A stretch of DNA of 57,389 nt. It comes from Levilactobacillus paucivorans. GTDB taxonomy: Bacteria > Bacillota > Bacilli > Lactobacillales > Lactobacillaceae. Position numbers and translations under genes: made by a program. Shown here piece by piece: positions 25,483 to 34,069 of this stretch. The notes beneath the pieces are model-generated. The model was given only the letters and a program-made list of their open reading frames with translations, made no database searches and had not been told where the DNA came from. The DNA is taken from assembly GCF_001437125.1 (NCBI RefSeq), contig NZ_JQCA01000048.1:45930-103318 (forward strand), written 5' to 3'. Every line of letters begins with the position of its first letter. Position 1 is the first letter of the stretch.

Positions 25483-26370
25483 TTAATTTAATTTTCCCGT
25501 CAATACGAACTGTTTAATCTCTTTCAACGTCCGCTTGGTTTCCGGCAAGTGCGGCCAGAGAATATAATCATGCAACATAGACGTCATGACGTGCGCGGTA
25601 AAAGACGTGCCCTCCGCGGCCGAGAGTTTCTGTAGCAAGCGCTCATCATCGGCCTGAAGTAATTCATTTGTTCCAAAGTACAACTCGATCTTGCCTAAGT
25701 GATCAAAGTTGCCATAGATGGGACTGACCAAGGGATCCGTGACCGGATACTTGCCCGCATACTCATACCCAATGCGTTTCAAGGTCTCCAACGTCAAGAA
25801 TGGGTCATGCTTGGCTGCGGCCGTTAAATCAGGATTCATCATGCTCAAGTCGGTCCACGGCGAAATCAAAATGGTCCCGGCCGGCATCGGTTCGTCACGC
25901 AACGCTAACTGTTGCAGCAACGTTAACGCCAGGCCACCCCCGGCGGAATCCCCCATTAAAAAGAATTCATCGTCTGGGTACTGGGCAAGCAGATAGCTAT
26001 AAACGTTCATGACAAACACCACGGTTTCCTCAACGGTGGCTTCCGGCACCAAAGGATAATCCACATAGGTTATCCGTATGTTAGCCTGTTCAATCAGAGA
26101 CACCATCATTTGCCGATGACTCGTGGTGCCCTCCATCGTGTACGCCCCACCATGAAATAGCATGATGTGCTGTGGTTGTGGGGCACCGGAACCCGCAGTC
26201 AAGAGACGGCCACCGAAGATTGGTCGCTCCTTGGTTACAATATTAGCCGGAAATTTTTGGGGAACAACGGCTTGGTTGCGCCGACTAGGCTGTAAAAATG
26301 CCTGCTGCATCTGTTGCTTGAGTTGACTATGTTTGGTCTTGAAGAGTAGCCATTTCCCACGCAAACTCAC
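25483..26370 (-). CDS. Alpha/beta hydrolase (HSL-type esterase)
   Basis: A 295-aa carboxylesterase-like protein. The oxyanion motif is LFHGGAYTM (HGGG-type, here HGGA), the nucleophile elbow is GDSAGGGLAL, an acidic region lies around ELLQADDE, and the catalytic histidine is in LHDYILWP. This is the hormone-sensitive lipase/acetyl esterase family; the substrate is unknown. The start is set to GTG 26370 behind AAGGGTG. The longer open frame runs into the SR1 repeat and is almost certainly not translated. Confidence 0.83.
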   Translation of the reverse strand: MSLRGKWLLFKTKHSQLKQQMQQAFLQPSRRNQAVVPQKFPANIVTKERPIFGGRLLTAGSGAPQPQHIMLFHGGAYTMEGTTSHRQMMVSLIEQANIRITYVDYPLVPEATVEETVVFVMNVYSYLLAQYPDDEFFLMGDSAGGGLALTLLQQLALRDEPMPAGTILISPWTDLSMMNPDLTAAAKHDPFLTLETLKRIGYEYAGKYPVTDPLVSPIYGNFDHLGKIELYFGTNELLQADDERLLQKLSAAEGTSFTAHVMTSMLHDYILWPHLPETKRTLKEIKQFVLTGKLN

Positions 26371-26473
26371 GACTATCACCCTTATCTTTAAACCTTCATC
26401 AATTCTCAAAACTCTCTCGTATACACCGCACCGCCTGCGGCCAGCAGACGCCACTTCATTCTTAAAATTATCA

Positions 26474-26656
26474 AACCACCTACGGTGGTCAGAGTGTCGT
26501 CCTATGGGGCCCGCCCGAAGCCAAAGAACGGTCTTCGGACTCACCTTCAAGCCCCACTAAACCCGTGGGTCTTGAAGATGGCCCATGCTGTAAGGCCGGA
26601 TAAACCACCGACCTAACACCATCGACACAGGACGACACCCTGACCCCCTCCGGCTA
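26474..26656 (+). repeat. SR1 structured dispersed repeat, copy C
   Basis: About 183 nt. The closing helix GTGTCGTCCT / AGGACGACAC (10 bp) differs in sequence from copy B but pairs equally well. Hairpin 2 is CTTCAAG.CCCAC / GTGGG.CTTGAAG. Hairpin 3 contains CTGTAAGGCCGGATA. It ends CCCTCCGGCTAAA. It lies just upstream of the esterase gene and 42 nt from copy E, in the opposite orientation. A short look-alike of the 5' end (CCGCCTGCGGCCAGCAGACG) is at 26431. Confidence 0.8.
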
Positions 26657-26698
26657 AATCTGAATTAGTCTAATCCCTATTCGGACAATCTATGCTTA

Positions 26699-26871
26699 GC
26701 CGGAGGCAACCAGACAGAACCCCGTGTCGGTGGCCTTAGCCGAGGTTTTCTCTCGACTTAGACCACGGCCAACTTTGAAACTCGCGTTTTTTGCGAGGTT
26801 CAAGGTTGCCCTGAAGACCGCTTCTCAGGCTTCAGGTCTGCCCCACAGGGTGGCGTCTGGTTGCCTCCGGC
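26699..26871 (-). repeat. SR1 structured dispersed repeat, copy E
   Basis: About 173 nt on the minus strand, enclosed by a perfect 17-bp helix (26699-26715 / 26855-26871) that includes GCCGGAGG/CCTCCGGC. Inside, hairpin 1 is CCTGAAG / CTTCAGG. Hairpin 2 is TTGAACCTCGC / GCGAGTTTCAA. Hairpin 3 is GTGGTCT / AGGCCAC with an inner TCGAG / CTCGG helix and the AAG/CTA internal loop. It gives the clearest compensatory changes relative to B and C. Confidence 0.82.
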
Positions 26872-27027
26872 GGTACAAGGCGGTACAAGGAAATTTATCC
26901 AAACTTATAGTGTTAGTATACAGCGTTTGGCGTCAAAACGCCTCCCCAGAATCAATTACTAGGTAATTTCTTGAAAAACCGGTAGAATAGGACGGGTAAC
27001 AAACAATATTTGAAAGGGTGGGAACAC

Positions 27028-27822
27028 ATGACAAATAACCGAATGCTGGATGTGACCGGAGGGATTAACTTCCGCGAATTAGGAGGGTACCCCACGATTG
27101 ATGGGCACACCGTTAAATGGCATAAATTAGTTCGAACCGCCGGCTTAGCGGATCTCACCCCCGCTGACCAACAACACCTCAGTAACTATGGGGTTGTCAC
27201 CGACGTTGATTTCCGTTCTAAGGATGAGCAACGCCAGGCCCCTGATAAGGTTCCGGCCGGTGTCACCTATCGTTTTCTGCCGGTCTTTCCAGCCGATGAC
27301 GAGACCGATGCCTCCGCTACTCAGGAAGAATTGGCTGCCCGTTTCTCCAAAAATGATCAGGCTGGGCACACACACATGTTAGATGTTTATCGCCAAATGA
27401 TTACCCTGCAAACTGCCCAAGATGCCTACCACGACTTCTTCGCCACGCTGCTGGCTAACGATCAAGCCGACCAGGCCGTCCTCTTCCACTGTACAGCGGG
27501 TAAGGACCGAACCGGGATTGGGGCCTTCTTTGCGATGAGTGCCTTAGGCGTCGATCCTCAGGTCATTCGTCAAGACTACCTGTTAACCAATCAGGCTGTC
27601 GCCCCTCGTGTGGACCGTCAGGCTGCCGAGGCCAAGGCCCAAGGCTTAAACGACACCTTTGTTACGAATATGCGCGCCCTGTACACGGTACACGCCGACT
27701 ACTTTGACGCCGCCATGAAGATCATTAACACCCAATATGGTGGGACCCAAGACTATTTGCACGATGTCCTCAATGTCTCCAATGGCGATATCAAGGATTT
27801 GAAGAAACTCTATTTAGACTAA
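27028..27822 (+). CDS. Tyrosine/serine protein phosphatase-like protein
   Basis: A 264-aa protein of the Y_phosphatase3 family. The P-loop HCTAGKDRTG (HCX5R) sits near residue 156. The N-terminal GGINFRELGGYPT and LVRTAGLADLT are typical of the LipA/IphP group, which dephosphorylates tyrosine, serine or phosphoinositides. The start ATG follows AAAGGGTGGG. No signal peptide, so a cytoplasmic enzyme; the substrate is unknown. A terminator follows, before another hydrolase gene. Confidence 0.87.
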   Translation: MTNNRMLDVTGGINFRELGGYPTIDGHTVKWHKLVRTAGLADLTPADQQHLSNYGVVTDVDFRSKDEQRQAPDKVPAGVTYRFLPVFPADDETDASATQEELAARFSKNDQAGHTHMLDVYRQMITLQTAQDAYHDFFATLLANDQADQAVLFHCTAGKDRTGIGAFFAMSALGVDPQVIRQDYLLTNQAVAPRVDRQAAEAKAQGLNDTFVTNMRALYTVHADYFDAAMKIINTQYGGTQDYLHDVLNVSNGDIKDLKKLYLD

Positions 27823-27829
27823 ACGAGCG

Positions 27830-27867
27830 CCAGGCTAGCCGCAATTTACGGGTAGTCTGGTTTTTTA
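27830..27867 (+). terminator. Terminator after the phosphatase gene
   Basis: An imperfect CCAGGCTAGCC / GGTAGTCTGG hairpin followed by TTTTTT. Confidence 0.75.
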
Positions 27868-27894
27868 ACCCCTCGCCAGAAAGGACCTGATTAG

Positions 27895-28854
27895 ATGAAA
27901 AAGAAAACATTGACTTGGGCACTGCCCCTTGCCGGATTGGCCGCAACCTCTTTAATTGCCAGTGAACGCCTGTTTAACTTTGCTTTCAAGCGGGTCAACT
28001 ACGTTCCGGAAACCTCCGCCGATAAACAAAAATACGCGGATGCCTACTATGCCTACGTCGACTGGTTTAAGCAGGTTAACAAGGAAAAGTGGTATCTCCA
28101 CGAACACGACCCGAAAAACAGAATGGTGGCCGAATATATCCCAGCGGAAACGCCGAGTGACAAGACCGTCATCATCTCCCACGGATACAAGGGAAATGGG
28201 GAAACTATGGCCAACTTTGCGCAAATGTATCACCAGTTAGGCTTTAACGTTCTCCTCCCCGACGACCGCGGTCATGGGGAGAGCGCCGGTAAGTACATCA
28301 GCTTCGGCTGGCTTGACCGCCTGGATTATCTCCAATGGATTCAACAAGTTATTGACCGGGCCGACGCCAACGTCAAAATTCTCCTGTTTGGTGTCAGCAT
28401 GGGTGGGGCCACGATGGAGATGCTCTCTGGTGAAACGCTACCCGCTCAGGTCAAGGCAATCATCGCCGACTGTGGTTATTCCAGCATCGAGGCGGAACTG
28501 ACCTACCTGCTCAAACGCCAATTTCATTTGCCAAAATACCCGATCGAGCCGCTGGTCAGCACCATTTCCAAGCGCCGCCTCGGCTACTACCTGGGTGACG
28601 TCACGGCCACCGACCAATTAAAGAAGAATAAACGTCCGATTCTCTTTATCCACGGAGAACAGGACGTCTATGTGCCGGTGGGCATGGCCTATGAGAATTA
28701 CGCCGCCACCCACGCCCCCAAACAACTCTGGATCGTCCGTAACGCCTCGCATGCCGAGAGCTTCTGGATCAACCCAGATCGTTACCGGACCCACGTGACG
28801 GAGTTCTTAAAGACCTACTTTGACAATCCCGTCGAAGAAAATTCACAGGTTTAG
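27895..28854 (+). CDS. Membrane-anchored alpha/beta hydrolase
   Basis: A 319-aa hydrolase with an N-terminal hydrophobic helix (about 6-24) that may be a signal anchor. VIISHGYKGNGE (oxyanion), DDRGHGESAG, the nucleophile elbow FGVSMGGATM, FIHGEQDVYVP (acid) and ASHAESF (histidine) define a full catalytic triad. The family includes BAAT/S9-like lipases common in lactobacilli. The substrate is unknown. AAAGGA precedes the start. The next 380 bases hold a candidate sRNA. Confidence 0.85.
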   Translation: MKKKTLTWALPLAGLAATSLIASERLFNFAFKRVNYVPETSADKQKYADAYYAYVDWFKQVNKEKWYLHEHDPKNRMVAEYIPAETPSDKTVIISHGYKGNGETMANFAQMYHQLGFNVLLPDDRGHGESAGKYISFGWLDRLDYLQWIQQVIDRADANVKILLFGVSMGGATMEMLSGETLPAQVKAIIADCGYSSIEAELTYLLKRQFHLPKYPIEPLVSTISKRRLGYYLGDVTATDQLKKNKRPILFIHGEQDVYVPVGMAYENYAATHAPKQLWIVRNASHAESFWINPDRYRTHVTEFLKTYFDNPVEENSQV

Positions 28855-28920
28855 ACTTCCTTTAACAAATGATCAAAAAGTCATCACAGTCTGCCCCCTT
28901 TTCTCGTCACAAAGTCCGGG

Positions 28921-29134
28921 TATAGTTATCATCATAGTAATTAGCCAATAACTGTTACTAGTCAAATTCTATATCCAATCCCTTTTAGATTCTCTCCCCC
29001 AAAGAGAATCTGATCATTGGTTAGGTTCCCTCAAGCCTAACCACTCCTCTAACTGAGTGTTACTCCCCCTAAGTGACCTCACTCCTCAATAAAAACCGCC
29101 ACATCCTCCTCCCCGGAAGGTGTGGCGGTTTTTG
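28921..29134 (+). ncRNA. Candidate small RNA with C-rich hairpin loops
   Basis: Four stem-loops and a terminator occur in series. They are TAGTAA / TTACTA (28936-28960); AGATTCTCT / AGAGAATCT with loop CCCCCAA (28987-29011); GGTTAGG / CCTAACC with a TTCCCTCAA-type loop (29019-29042); and GTTACT / AGTGAC with loop CCCCCTA (29059-29077). The terminator is ACCGCCACA / TGTGGCGGT with a TCCTCCTCCCC loop and T-run (29091-29134). There is no ORF. Repeated UCCC/CCUCC loops are typical of Gram-positive sRNAs that mask Shine-Dalgarno sequences. The 5' end is uncertain: TATAGT at 28921 is the best -10, and the -35 is poor. Confidence 0.55.
29091..29134 (+). terminator. Terminator of the C-loop RNA
   Basis: AAAAACCGCCACA / TGTGGCGGTTTTT, a strong and symmetric intrinsic terminator. 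Confidence 0.88.
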
Positions 29135-29145
29135 CATGGATTAGG

Positions 29146-29154
29146 TGGTATACT
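29146..29154 (+). promoter_or_regulatory. Extended -10 promoter of the secreted protein gene
   Basis: TGGTATACT is a TGn extended -10. A 70-80 nt leader follows, with a small GGCCATCC / GGATGAGCC hairpin. Confidence 0.5.
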
Positions 29155-29240
29155 TAACTTATCAGCTGAGTAAATCGTTATTACGCGAAACTAATTAATG
29201 GCCATCCGTGTTGGATGAGCCGAGATAAGAGGCGTTCCCC

Positions 29241-30074
29241 ATGAATAAGTTAAAAGCCACCATTCTCACCCTAACCGCCATCTTGGGATTTGGCATCATC
29301 GCACCAGCCATCCCCGCTGTTAGTCAACCAATCACGGCGCGGGCATCCACCAAGGTCGTGACCGTCAAAATCAAATACTGGGCCAATGCTGATGTTGAAG
29401 TCGGCATGGAGTCTTGGCTGTATGCCACCTTCAGTAACAAGATTGCCAAGGCGATTATTGTGAAGGCGGACGTTGCCTACAACAACACCTATGCCAAGAC
29501 CAGATCGCCACGAGCAGCCCTGATCGCTATGATGGCCACCATCAAGCGCTACACTAGTGTGAAATTTAAGATTATTCGCAACGACTACGTCAACGGCTCA
29601 AACGCTCTCGACCGGTCGAAGGCCAAAGCGGCCTTGAAGAATGCCGCCACAGCGGCACAGGTTTCGGCCGCGGTGTCCCCCGAGGTCAATCAAGCGGTCA
29701 AAGCCTTCAAAGTAAAACAGGCCGCCTATGCTTACAAAGTTTCTAAGCTAACCTCGACGAAAACCAAATCTAATCAGGCCGTGAAGGTCACAGGGACCGT
29801 TGCCATTCACAATCACGCCAATGCCAAGAAACATCACGCCAAATGGGCACGGATCACCACTTATAAAGGCTACAAGTTCGTTCGCTTAAATCAACATGGG
29901 ACCTTTAAGGCCACAATCAAGGCTCCTAAGGCCAAGAAAGCCTGGGCACGGGCTGGCTACTATACGAAGAAAACGAAACATGGCAAGGTCGTCAAAAAGA
30001 ACGGTAAGATCGTTTACATCTTCCATTTACTCTCAGGTCAGAAGAAGGTCACGGTTCAAGCATATGAAGGGTAA
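29241..30074 (+). CDS. Lysine-rich secreted protein of unknown function
   Basis: A 277-aa protein with a clear signal peptide (MNKLK basic start, hydrophobic 7-22, cleavage probably after the ARA near residue 35). The mature part is strikingly basic and rich in Lys, Ala, Thr and Tyr (KTKSNQAVKVTG, KAPKAKKAWARAGYYTKKTK). There is no LPxTG, LysM or catalytic motif. The Ala/Lys-rich middle (about 130-165) may be helical, and the C-terminal 100 residues look like a beta domain. A surface protein bound by charge to teichoic acids is an inference. It is monocistronic with its own promoter and terminator. Confidence 0.7.
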   Translation: MNKLKATILTLTAILGFGIIAPAIPAVSQPITARASTKVVTVKIKYWANADVEVGMESWLYATFSNKIAKAIIVKADVAYNNTYAKTRSPRAALIAMMATIKRYTSVKFKIIRNDYVNGSNALDRSKAKAALKNAATAAQVSAAVSPEVNQAVKAFKVKQAAYAYKVSKLTSTKTKSNQAVKVTGTVAIHNHANAKKHHAKWARITTYKGYKFVRLNQHGTFKATIKAPKAKKAWARAGYYTKKTKHGKVVKKNGKIVYIFHLLSGQKKVTVQAYEG

Positions 30075-30111
30075 ACAAAAACGAACTCCTAAGGGGGTTC
30101 GTTTTTGTTTA
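30075..30111. terminator. Bidirectional terminator between the secreted protein gene and purB
   Basis: AACAAAAACGAACTCC / GGGGTTCGTTTTTGTT, with A-runs before and T-runs after on both strands. Confidence 0.85.
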
Positions 30112-30129
30112 CCCTGTATGATCTCGAAC

Positions 30130-31425
30130 TTAGTCTAAGCCCAGTCGTTTAAAAATCAAATCAATTCGGCGCAAGTGATAATGGTAGTCAAAGGCATCGG
30201 CGATCTGGTCCGGTGTCAGTCGAGCGGTAATGGCCGCGTTGGCCTCGACCAATGGCCGGAACTGAATCTGTTGGTCCCAAGCCTGCGCCGTCAACGGTTG
30301 AACCAGGTCATAGGCATCCTCACGACTCAATCCAGATTCAATCAACTTCAATAGTAATCGTTGACTGTAAATCAGCCCATAGGTCCGGTTCATGTTGGCC
30401 AGCATGGTCTCTGGGAAAACGTCCAGGTTGGTCAGGATACGGTTGATCCGGTGCAACATGTAATCCAGCAATGTGGTACTCTCCGGTAAAATCATGCGTT
30501 CAGCGGAGGAATGCGAGATGTCCCGTTCATGCCAGAGGCTGACGTCTTCATAGGCCGTCACCATGGTTCCTCGCAGGACCCGGGCCAGACCGGTCACATT
30601 TTCCGATCCGATCGGGTTCCGTTTATGCGGCATTGCTGAAGATCCCTTTTGGCCGGGATTGAAATGTTCTTCCACCTCATGAATCTCCGAACGTTGGAGG
30701 CCCCGAATCTCCGTCGCAATATTCTCCACACTCGTGCCAATCAAGGCCAAGGTCGCCACGTAATCGGCATGGAGGTCCCGTGGGAGCACTTGGCTGGCAA
30801 TCGGCTGCGGCGTCAGTCCTAATTGGTCGCAGACATAGGCTTCGACCTCGGGTGGGACGTTGGCAAACGTTCCAACAGCCCCACTAATCTTGCCAGTCTC
30901 AACGCCAGCAGCCACTCGGTCAAACCGATCCAGGTTACGCTGCATCTCCGCATAGAAACGGGCAATCTTCAGGTCAAACGTCGTCGGTTCGGCTTGAACC
31001 CCGTGGGTCCGGCCAATCATGACCGTATCCTTATATTGTCGCGCCATATTGCCGAGCGTTTCGATCAGCGTCGTCAAACTTTGCCGAATTTGCGTATTAG
31101 CCTGCTTTAACCGCACGCCCTGTGCCGTATCCACGACATCGGTACTCGTGACCCCAAAGTGAATCCACTTACGTTCAGTCCCAAGGGACTCGGAGACGTT
31201 GCGGGTGAAGGCGACCATATCATGGTGGGTAACGGCTTCAATTTCAGCGATCCGATCGACATCAAACGTCGCGTGTTCGCGGATCTTCTGGGCATCGGCA
31301 GCTGGCACCTCACCGACCTGAGCCCAGGCTTCATCAATGGCAACCTCAACAGCCAGCCAGGACTGATACTGATTCTCTAATGACCAAATTTGGCCCATTT
31401 CCGGACGGGTATAACGTTCTAACAT
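30130..31425 (-). CDS. purB: Adenylosuccinate lyase
   Basis: A 431-aa fumarase/aspartase-family lyase that splits SAICAR to AICAR and adenylosuccinate to AMP plus fumarate. The signature GSSAMPHKRNPIGSEN (about 261-276) is present, along with HDMVAFTRNVSESLG and IGRTHGVQAEPTTF with the catalytic histidine. Full length. It is transcribed divergently from purA, with PurBox-like sites in between, so both AMP-branch enzymes may share PurR control. Confidence 0.95.
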   Translation of the reverse strand: MLERYTRPEMGQIWSLENQYQSWLAVEVAIDEAWAQVGEVPAADAQKIREHATFDVDRIAEIEAVTHHDMVAFTRNVSESLGTERKWIHFGVTSTDVVDTAQGVRLKQANTQIRQSLTTLIETLGNMARQYKDTVMIGRTHGVQAEPTTFDLKIARFYAEMQRNLDRFDRVAAGVETGKISGAVGTFANVPPEVEAYVCDQLGLTPQPIASQVLPRDLHADYVATLALIGTSVENIATEIRGLQRSEIHEVEEHFNPGQKGSSAMPHKRNPIGSENVTGLARVLRGTMVTAYEDVSLWHERDISHSSAERMILPESTTLLDYMLHRINRILTNLDVFPETMLANMNRTYGLIYSQRLLLKLIESGLSREDAYDLVQPLTAQAWDQQIQFRPLVEANAAITARLTPDQIADAFDYHYHLRRIDLIFKRLGLD

Positions 31426-31455
31426 GCGTTTCCTCCTATATCAGAAAAGAATTAA

Positions 31456-31520
31456 AAGACGAACATTAAATTTATAGTTAGCGTATTGCTCCGTTAGCTA
31501 TCATATCATAGTTCGTCCCA
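31456..31520 (-). promoter_or_regulatory. PurBox-like sequences upstream of purB
   Basis: AAAGACGAACATT (31456-31468) matches the PurR PurBox AWWWCCGAACWWT at about 11 of 13 positions. A second CGAACTAT core lies on the opposite strand near 31508-31515. The spacing (about 48 nt) is wider than in Bacillus, so this is tentative. Confidence 0.4.
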
Positions 31521-31605
31521 ATTTAGCCACCGTTTGCCCGTTATTTAAGGGGATAATTCGTTTCCTTACTGAATATTCAGAACTTTTATGGCCATTTAAA
31601 TAAAA

Positions 31606-31643
31606 ATAGTTCGCATTTCACTTGCTTTTTAAATCCGAACTTG
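31606..31643 (+). promoter_or_regulatory. PurBox pair at the purA promoter
   Basis: ATAGTTCGCATTT (31606-31618, inverted) and AAATCCGAACTTG (31631-31643) each match AWWWCCGAACWWT at 12 of 13 positions. The second lies inside the spacer of the purA promoter. This suggests control by PurR, the PRPP-responsive regulator of purine genes; whether it acts positively or negatively here is not known. Confidence 0.65.
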
Positions 31644-31650
31644 GTACACT
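31622..31650 (+). promoter_or_regulatory. Promoter of purA-guaC
   Basis: TTGCTT (31622-31627) and TACACT (31645-31650), 17-nt spacing. A PurBox occupies the spacer. Confidence 0.65.
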
Positions 31651-31700
31651 GAATCTTGCTGGGCGTTCGGCTCAGTAAAATAAAGCGATGAGGTGTTGTT

Positions 31701-32987
31701 ATGTCATCAACAGTAGTAGTTGGTAGTCAATGGGGCGATGAAGGTAAAGGAAAGATCACGGATTTTCTGAGTGAGAAGGCTGATGTCATTGCCCGCTACC
31801 AGGGTGGTGATAACGCCGGTCATACCATCGTCTTTAATGGTCAGACCTTCAAGTTACGCTTGATTCCTTCAGGGATCTTCTACGCGGATAAATTGAGTGT
31901 CATCGGTAACGGCGTGGTCGTTAATCCAAAGTCACTGATTGAAGAACTGACTTACCTCCACGAAAATGGCGTCTCGACCGATAATCTTCGGATTTCTGAT
32001 CGGGCTCACGTGATTCTGCCTTACCACATCCTGTTAGACCAGGCCCAAGAAAAGGCCAAGGAAAACAAGATCGGAACCACCAACAAGGGTATCGGCCCGG
32101 CTTATATGGATAAGGCCGAACGAATTGGGATTCGAATTGCGGATCTGCTGGATCACGACATTTTCGCTGATAAATTACGTCAAAACTTAATTGAAAAAAA
32201 TAACGTCTTAACGAAACTCTATGACGTCGCACCACTCGATTTCGACGACGTCTTTGACGAGTACTACGCCCTGGGCCAACAAATCAAGGGTCACGTTACC
32301 GACACGTCGGTGGTCATCAACGATGCCATCGACGCCGGTAAGAATGTCCTGTTTGAAGGGGCTCAAGGGGTTATGCTGGATATCGACCATGGGACTTACC
32401 CCTTCGTCACGTCCTCAAACCCCGTTGCCGGTGGGGTAACCATCGGCGCCGGGGTCGGCCCAACCAAGATTGACCACGTCGTCGGCGTTTGCAAGGCCTA
32501 CACGTCTCGGGTCGGTGACGGTCCATTTCCTACCGAATTATTCGATGAGATCGGTGACACGATTCGCGAAACTGGTCATGAATATGGAACAGTTACGAAG
32601 CGTCCACGCCGAATCGGTTGGTTCGACAGTGTCGTTCTCCGTCACGCCAAACGCGTCTCTGGATTGACAACCCTGTCTCTCAACTGTCTCGACGTCTTGA
32701 CTGGTCTTAAGACTGTCAAAATCTGCAAGGCCTACAGCTTAAATGGGGAAACCATTTACCACTACCCCGCTAGCCTAAGCGCCTTAGCCGCCTGCGAACC
32801 CGTTTATGAAGAACTCCCAGGCTGGACAGAAGACATTACCCACTGCAAGTCGATCGAAGACCTGCCAGTCAACGCACAGAACTACGTAAAGCGCCTGGCC
32901 GAACTCGTCGGCGTCGACATTGCGACGCTGTCTGTCGGTCCCGACCGTGAACAAACCAACGTGCTCCAACCCGTTTGGAACGCCTAA
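31701..32987 (+). CDS. purA: Adenylosuccinate synthetase
   Basis: A 428-aa GTP-dependent ligase making adenylosuccinate from IMP and aspartate. N-terminal [19 protein letters not shown] (P-loop with catalytic Asp), [23 protein letters not shown] and [19 protein letters not shown] are all intact, as is the C-terminal base-binding SVGPDREQT. Full length. It is followed 21 nt later by guaC, so the transcript would set the balance between AMP and GMP. Confidence 0.97.
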   Translation: MSSTVVVGSQWGDEGKGKITDFLSEKADVIARYQGGDNAGHTIVFNGQTFKLRLIPSGIFYADKLSVIGNGVVVNPKSLIEELTYLHENGVSTDNLRISDRAHVILPYHILLDQAQEKAKENKIGTTNKGIGPAYMDKAERIGIRIADLLDHDIFADKLRQNLIEKNNVLTKLYDVAPLDFDDVFDEYYALGQQIKGHVTDTSVVINDAIDAGKNVLFEGAQGVMLDIDHGTYPFVTSSNPVAGGVTIGAGVGPTKIDHVVGVCKAYTSRVGDGPFPTELFDEIGDTIRETGHEYGTVTKRPRRIGWFDSVVLRHAKRVSGLTTLSLNCLDVLTGLKTVKICKAYSLNGETIYHYPASLSALAACEPVYEELPGWTEDITHCKSIEDLPVNAQNYVKRLAELVGVDIATLSVGPDREQTNVLQPVWNA

Positions 32988-33008
32988 CCTTATCAAGGAG
33001 TGATTGCC

Positions 33009-33995
33009 ATGCACCCAACCGAAGTATTTGACTACGAAGATATTCAACTCGTTCCCAACAAATGTGTCATCGATAGCCGTTCTGAGGCCGACACCAGCAT
33101 CGAATTTGGCCCCCATCGGTTCAAGATTCCGGTCGTACCCGCCAATATGGAGACGGTCATTAACGAACCGTTAGCCGTTTGGCTCGCGCAAAACGACTAC
33201 TTCTACGTCATGCACCGTTTCCAGCCAGAAGAACGACGCGGGTTCATTGCCCGGATGCATGAAAAATCACTCTTTGCGTCCATCAGTGTTGGCGTTAAAC
33301 CCGACGAACACGCCGTCATCGACGAACTGGCGGAAGCCGATCTGGTTCCTGAATACATCACGATCGACATCGCTCACGGCCACAGTGACGCCGTCATCCG
33401 AATGATCAAGAAGATCAAGACGACCATGCCCACGACCTTCCTGATTGCTGGTAACGTCGGCACCCCCGAAGCCGTGCGGGAACTGGAAAATGCCGGGGCA
33501 GACGCCACTAAAGTCGGCATTGGACCTGGTAAGGCCTGCATCACGAAGCTCAAGACTGGTTTCGGTACCGGCGGTTGGCAATTAGCGGCGCTACGGCTCT
33601 GTGCCAAGGCTGCCCGTAAACCAATCATCGCCGACGGTGGGATTCGCTACAACGGTGATATCGCCAAGTCCGTGCGCTTCGGTGCCAGCATGGTGATGAT
33701 TGGTTCCATGCTCGCCGGCCATGAACAGTCCCCTGGTAGCCTGCTGACTATCGACGGCCGGACCTTCAAACAATACTGGGGTTCCGCTTCTGAGAAGCAA
33801 AAGGGCGCCTACCGTAACGTTGAGGGTAAGCAGATGTTGGTCCCATTCCGTGGTGACATTGCCAACACCTTGAATGCCATGCACGAAGACCTGCAGTCTT
33901 CCATCTCCTATGCCGGTGGGCGCAACCTGCTCGACATCCGCACGGTGGATTACGTCATCGTGAAGAGTTCCATCATGAATGGTGACAGCTACTAA
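33009..33995 (+). CDS. guaC: GMP reductase
   Basis: A 328-aa IMPDH-fold enzyme converting GMP to IMP with NADPH. The catalytic loop [20 protein letters not shown] holds the active-site cysteine; [19 protein letters not shown] binds phosphate. There are no CBS domains, and the length is that of GuaC rather than GuaB. The start ATG at 33009 is 8 nt after AAGGAG; a GTG three codons earlier is less likely. Cotranscription with purA directs recovered IMP towards AMP. Confidence 0.94.
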   Translation: MHPTEVFDYEDIQLVPNKCVIDSRSEADTSIEFGPHRFKIPVVPANMETVINEPLAVWLAQNDYFYVMHRFQPEERRGFIARMHEKSLFASISVGVKPDEHAVIDELAEADLVPEYITIDIAHGHSDAVIRMIKKIKTTMPTTFLIAGNVGTPEAVRELENAGADATKVGIGPGKACITKLKTGFGTGGWQLAALRLCAKAARKPIIADGGIRYNGDIAKSVRFGASMVMIGSMLAGHEQSPGSLLTIDGRTFKQYWGSASEKQKGAYRNVEGKQMLVPFRGDIANTLNAMHEDLQSSISYAGGRNLLDIRTVDYVIVKSSIMNGDSY

Positions 33996-34007
33996 AACTG
34001 AAGTTAA

Positions 34008-34052
34008 TGAAAGTCCCACGAAGATCCTTGCTGATCTTTGTGGGACTTTTTG
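34008..34052. terminator. Terminator after guaC, also usable by usp
   Basis: AAAGTCCCACGAAGATC / GATCTTTGTGGGACTTTTT, a long stem with A/T-runs on both sides. Confidence 0.85.
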
Positions 34053-34069
34053 ATCATAGTGTTTGGGGG

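Noticed and set aside
25483-26550. Long open frame of the esterase extending to 26550
   Set aside because: The first 60 codons lie in the SR1 repeat region and its flank and have no ribosome binding site; GTG at 26370 has one.
2988-26871. SR1 elements as CRISPR or ordinary terminators
   Set aside because: No regularly spaced direct repeats with spacers. The elements are too long and multi-branched for terminators, and copies C and E lie between gene starts rather than gene ends.
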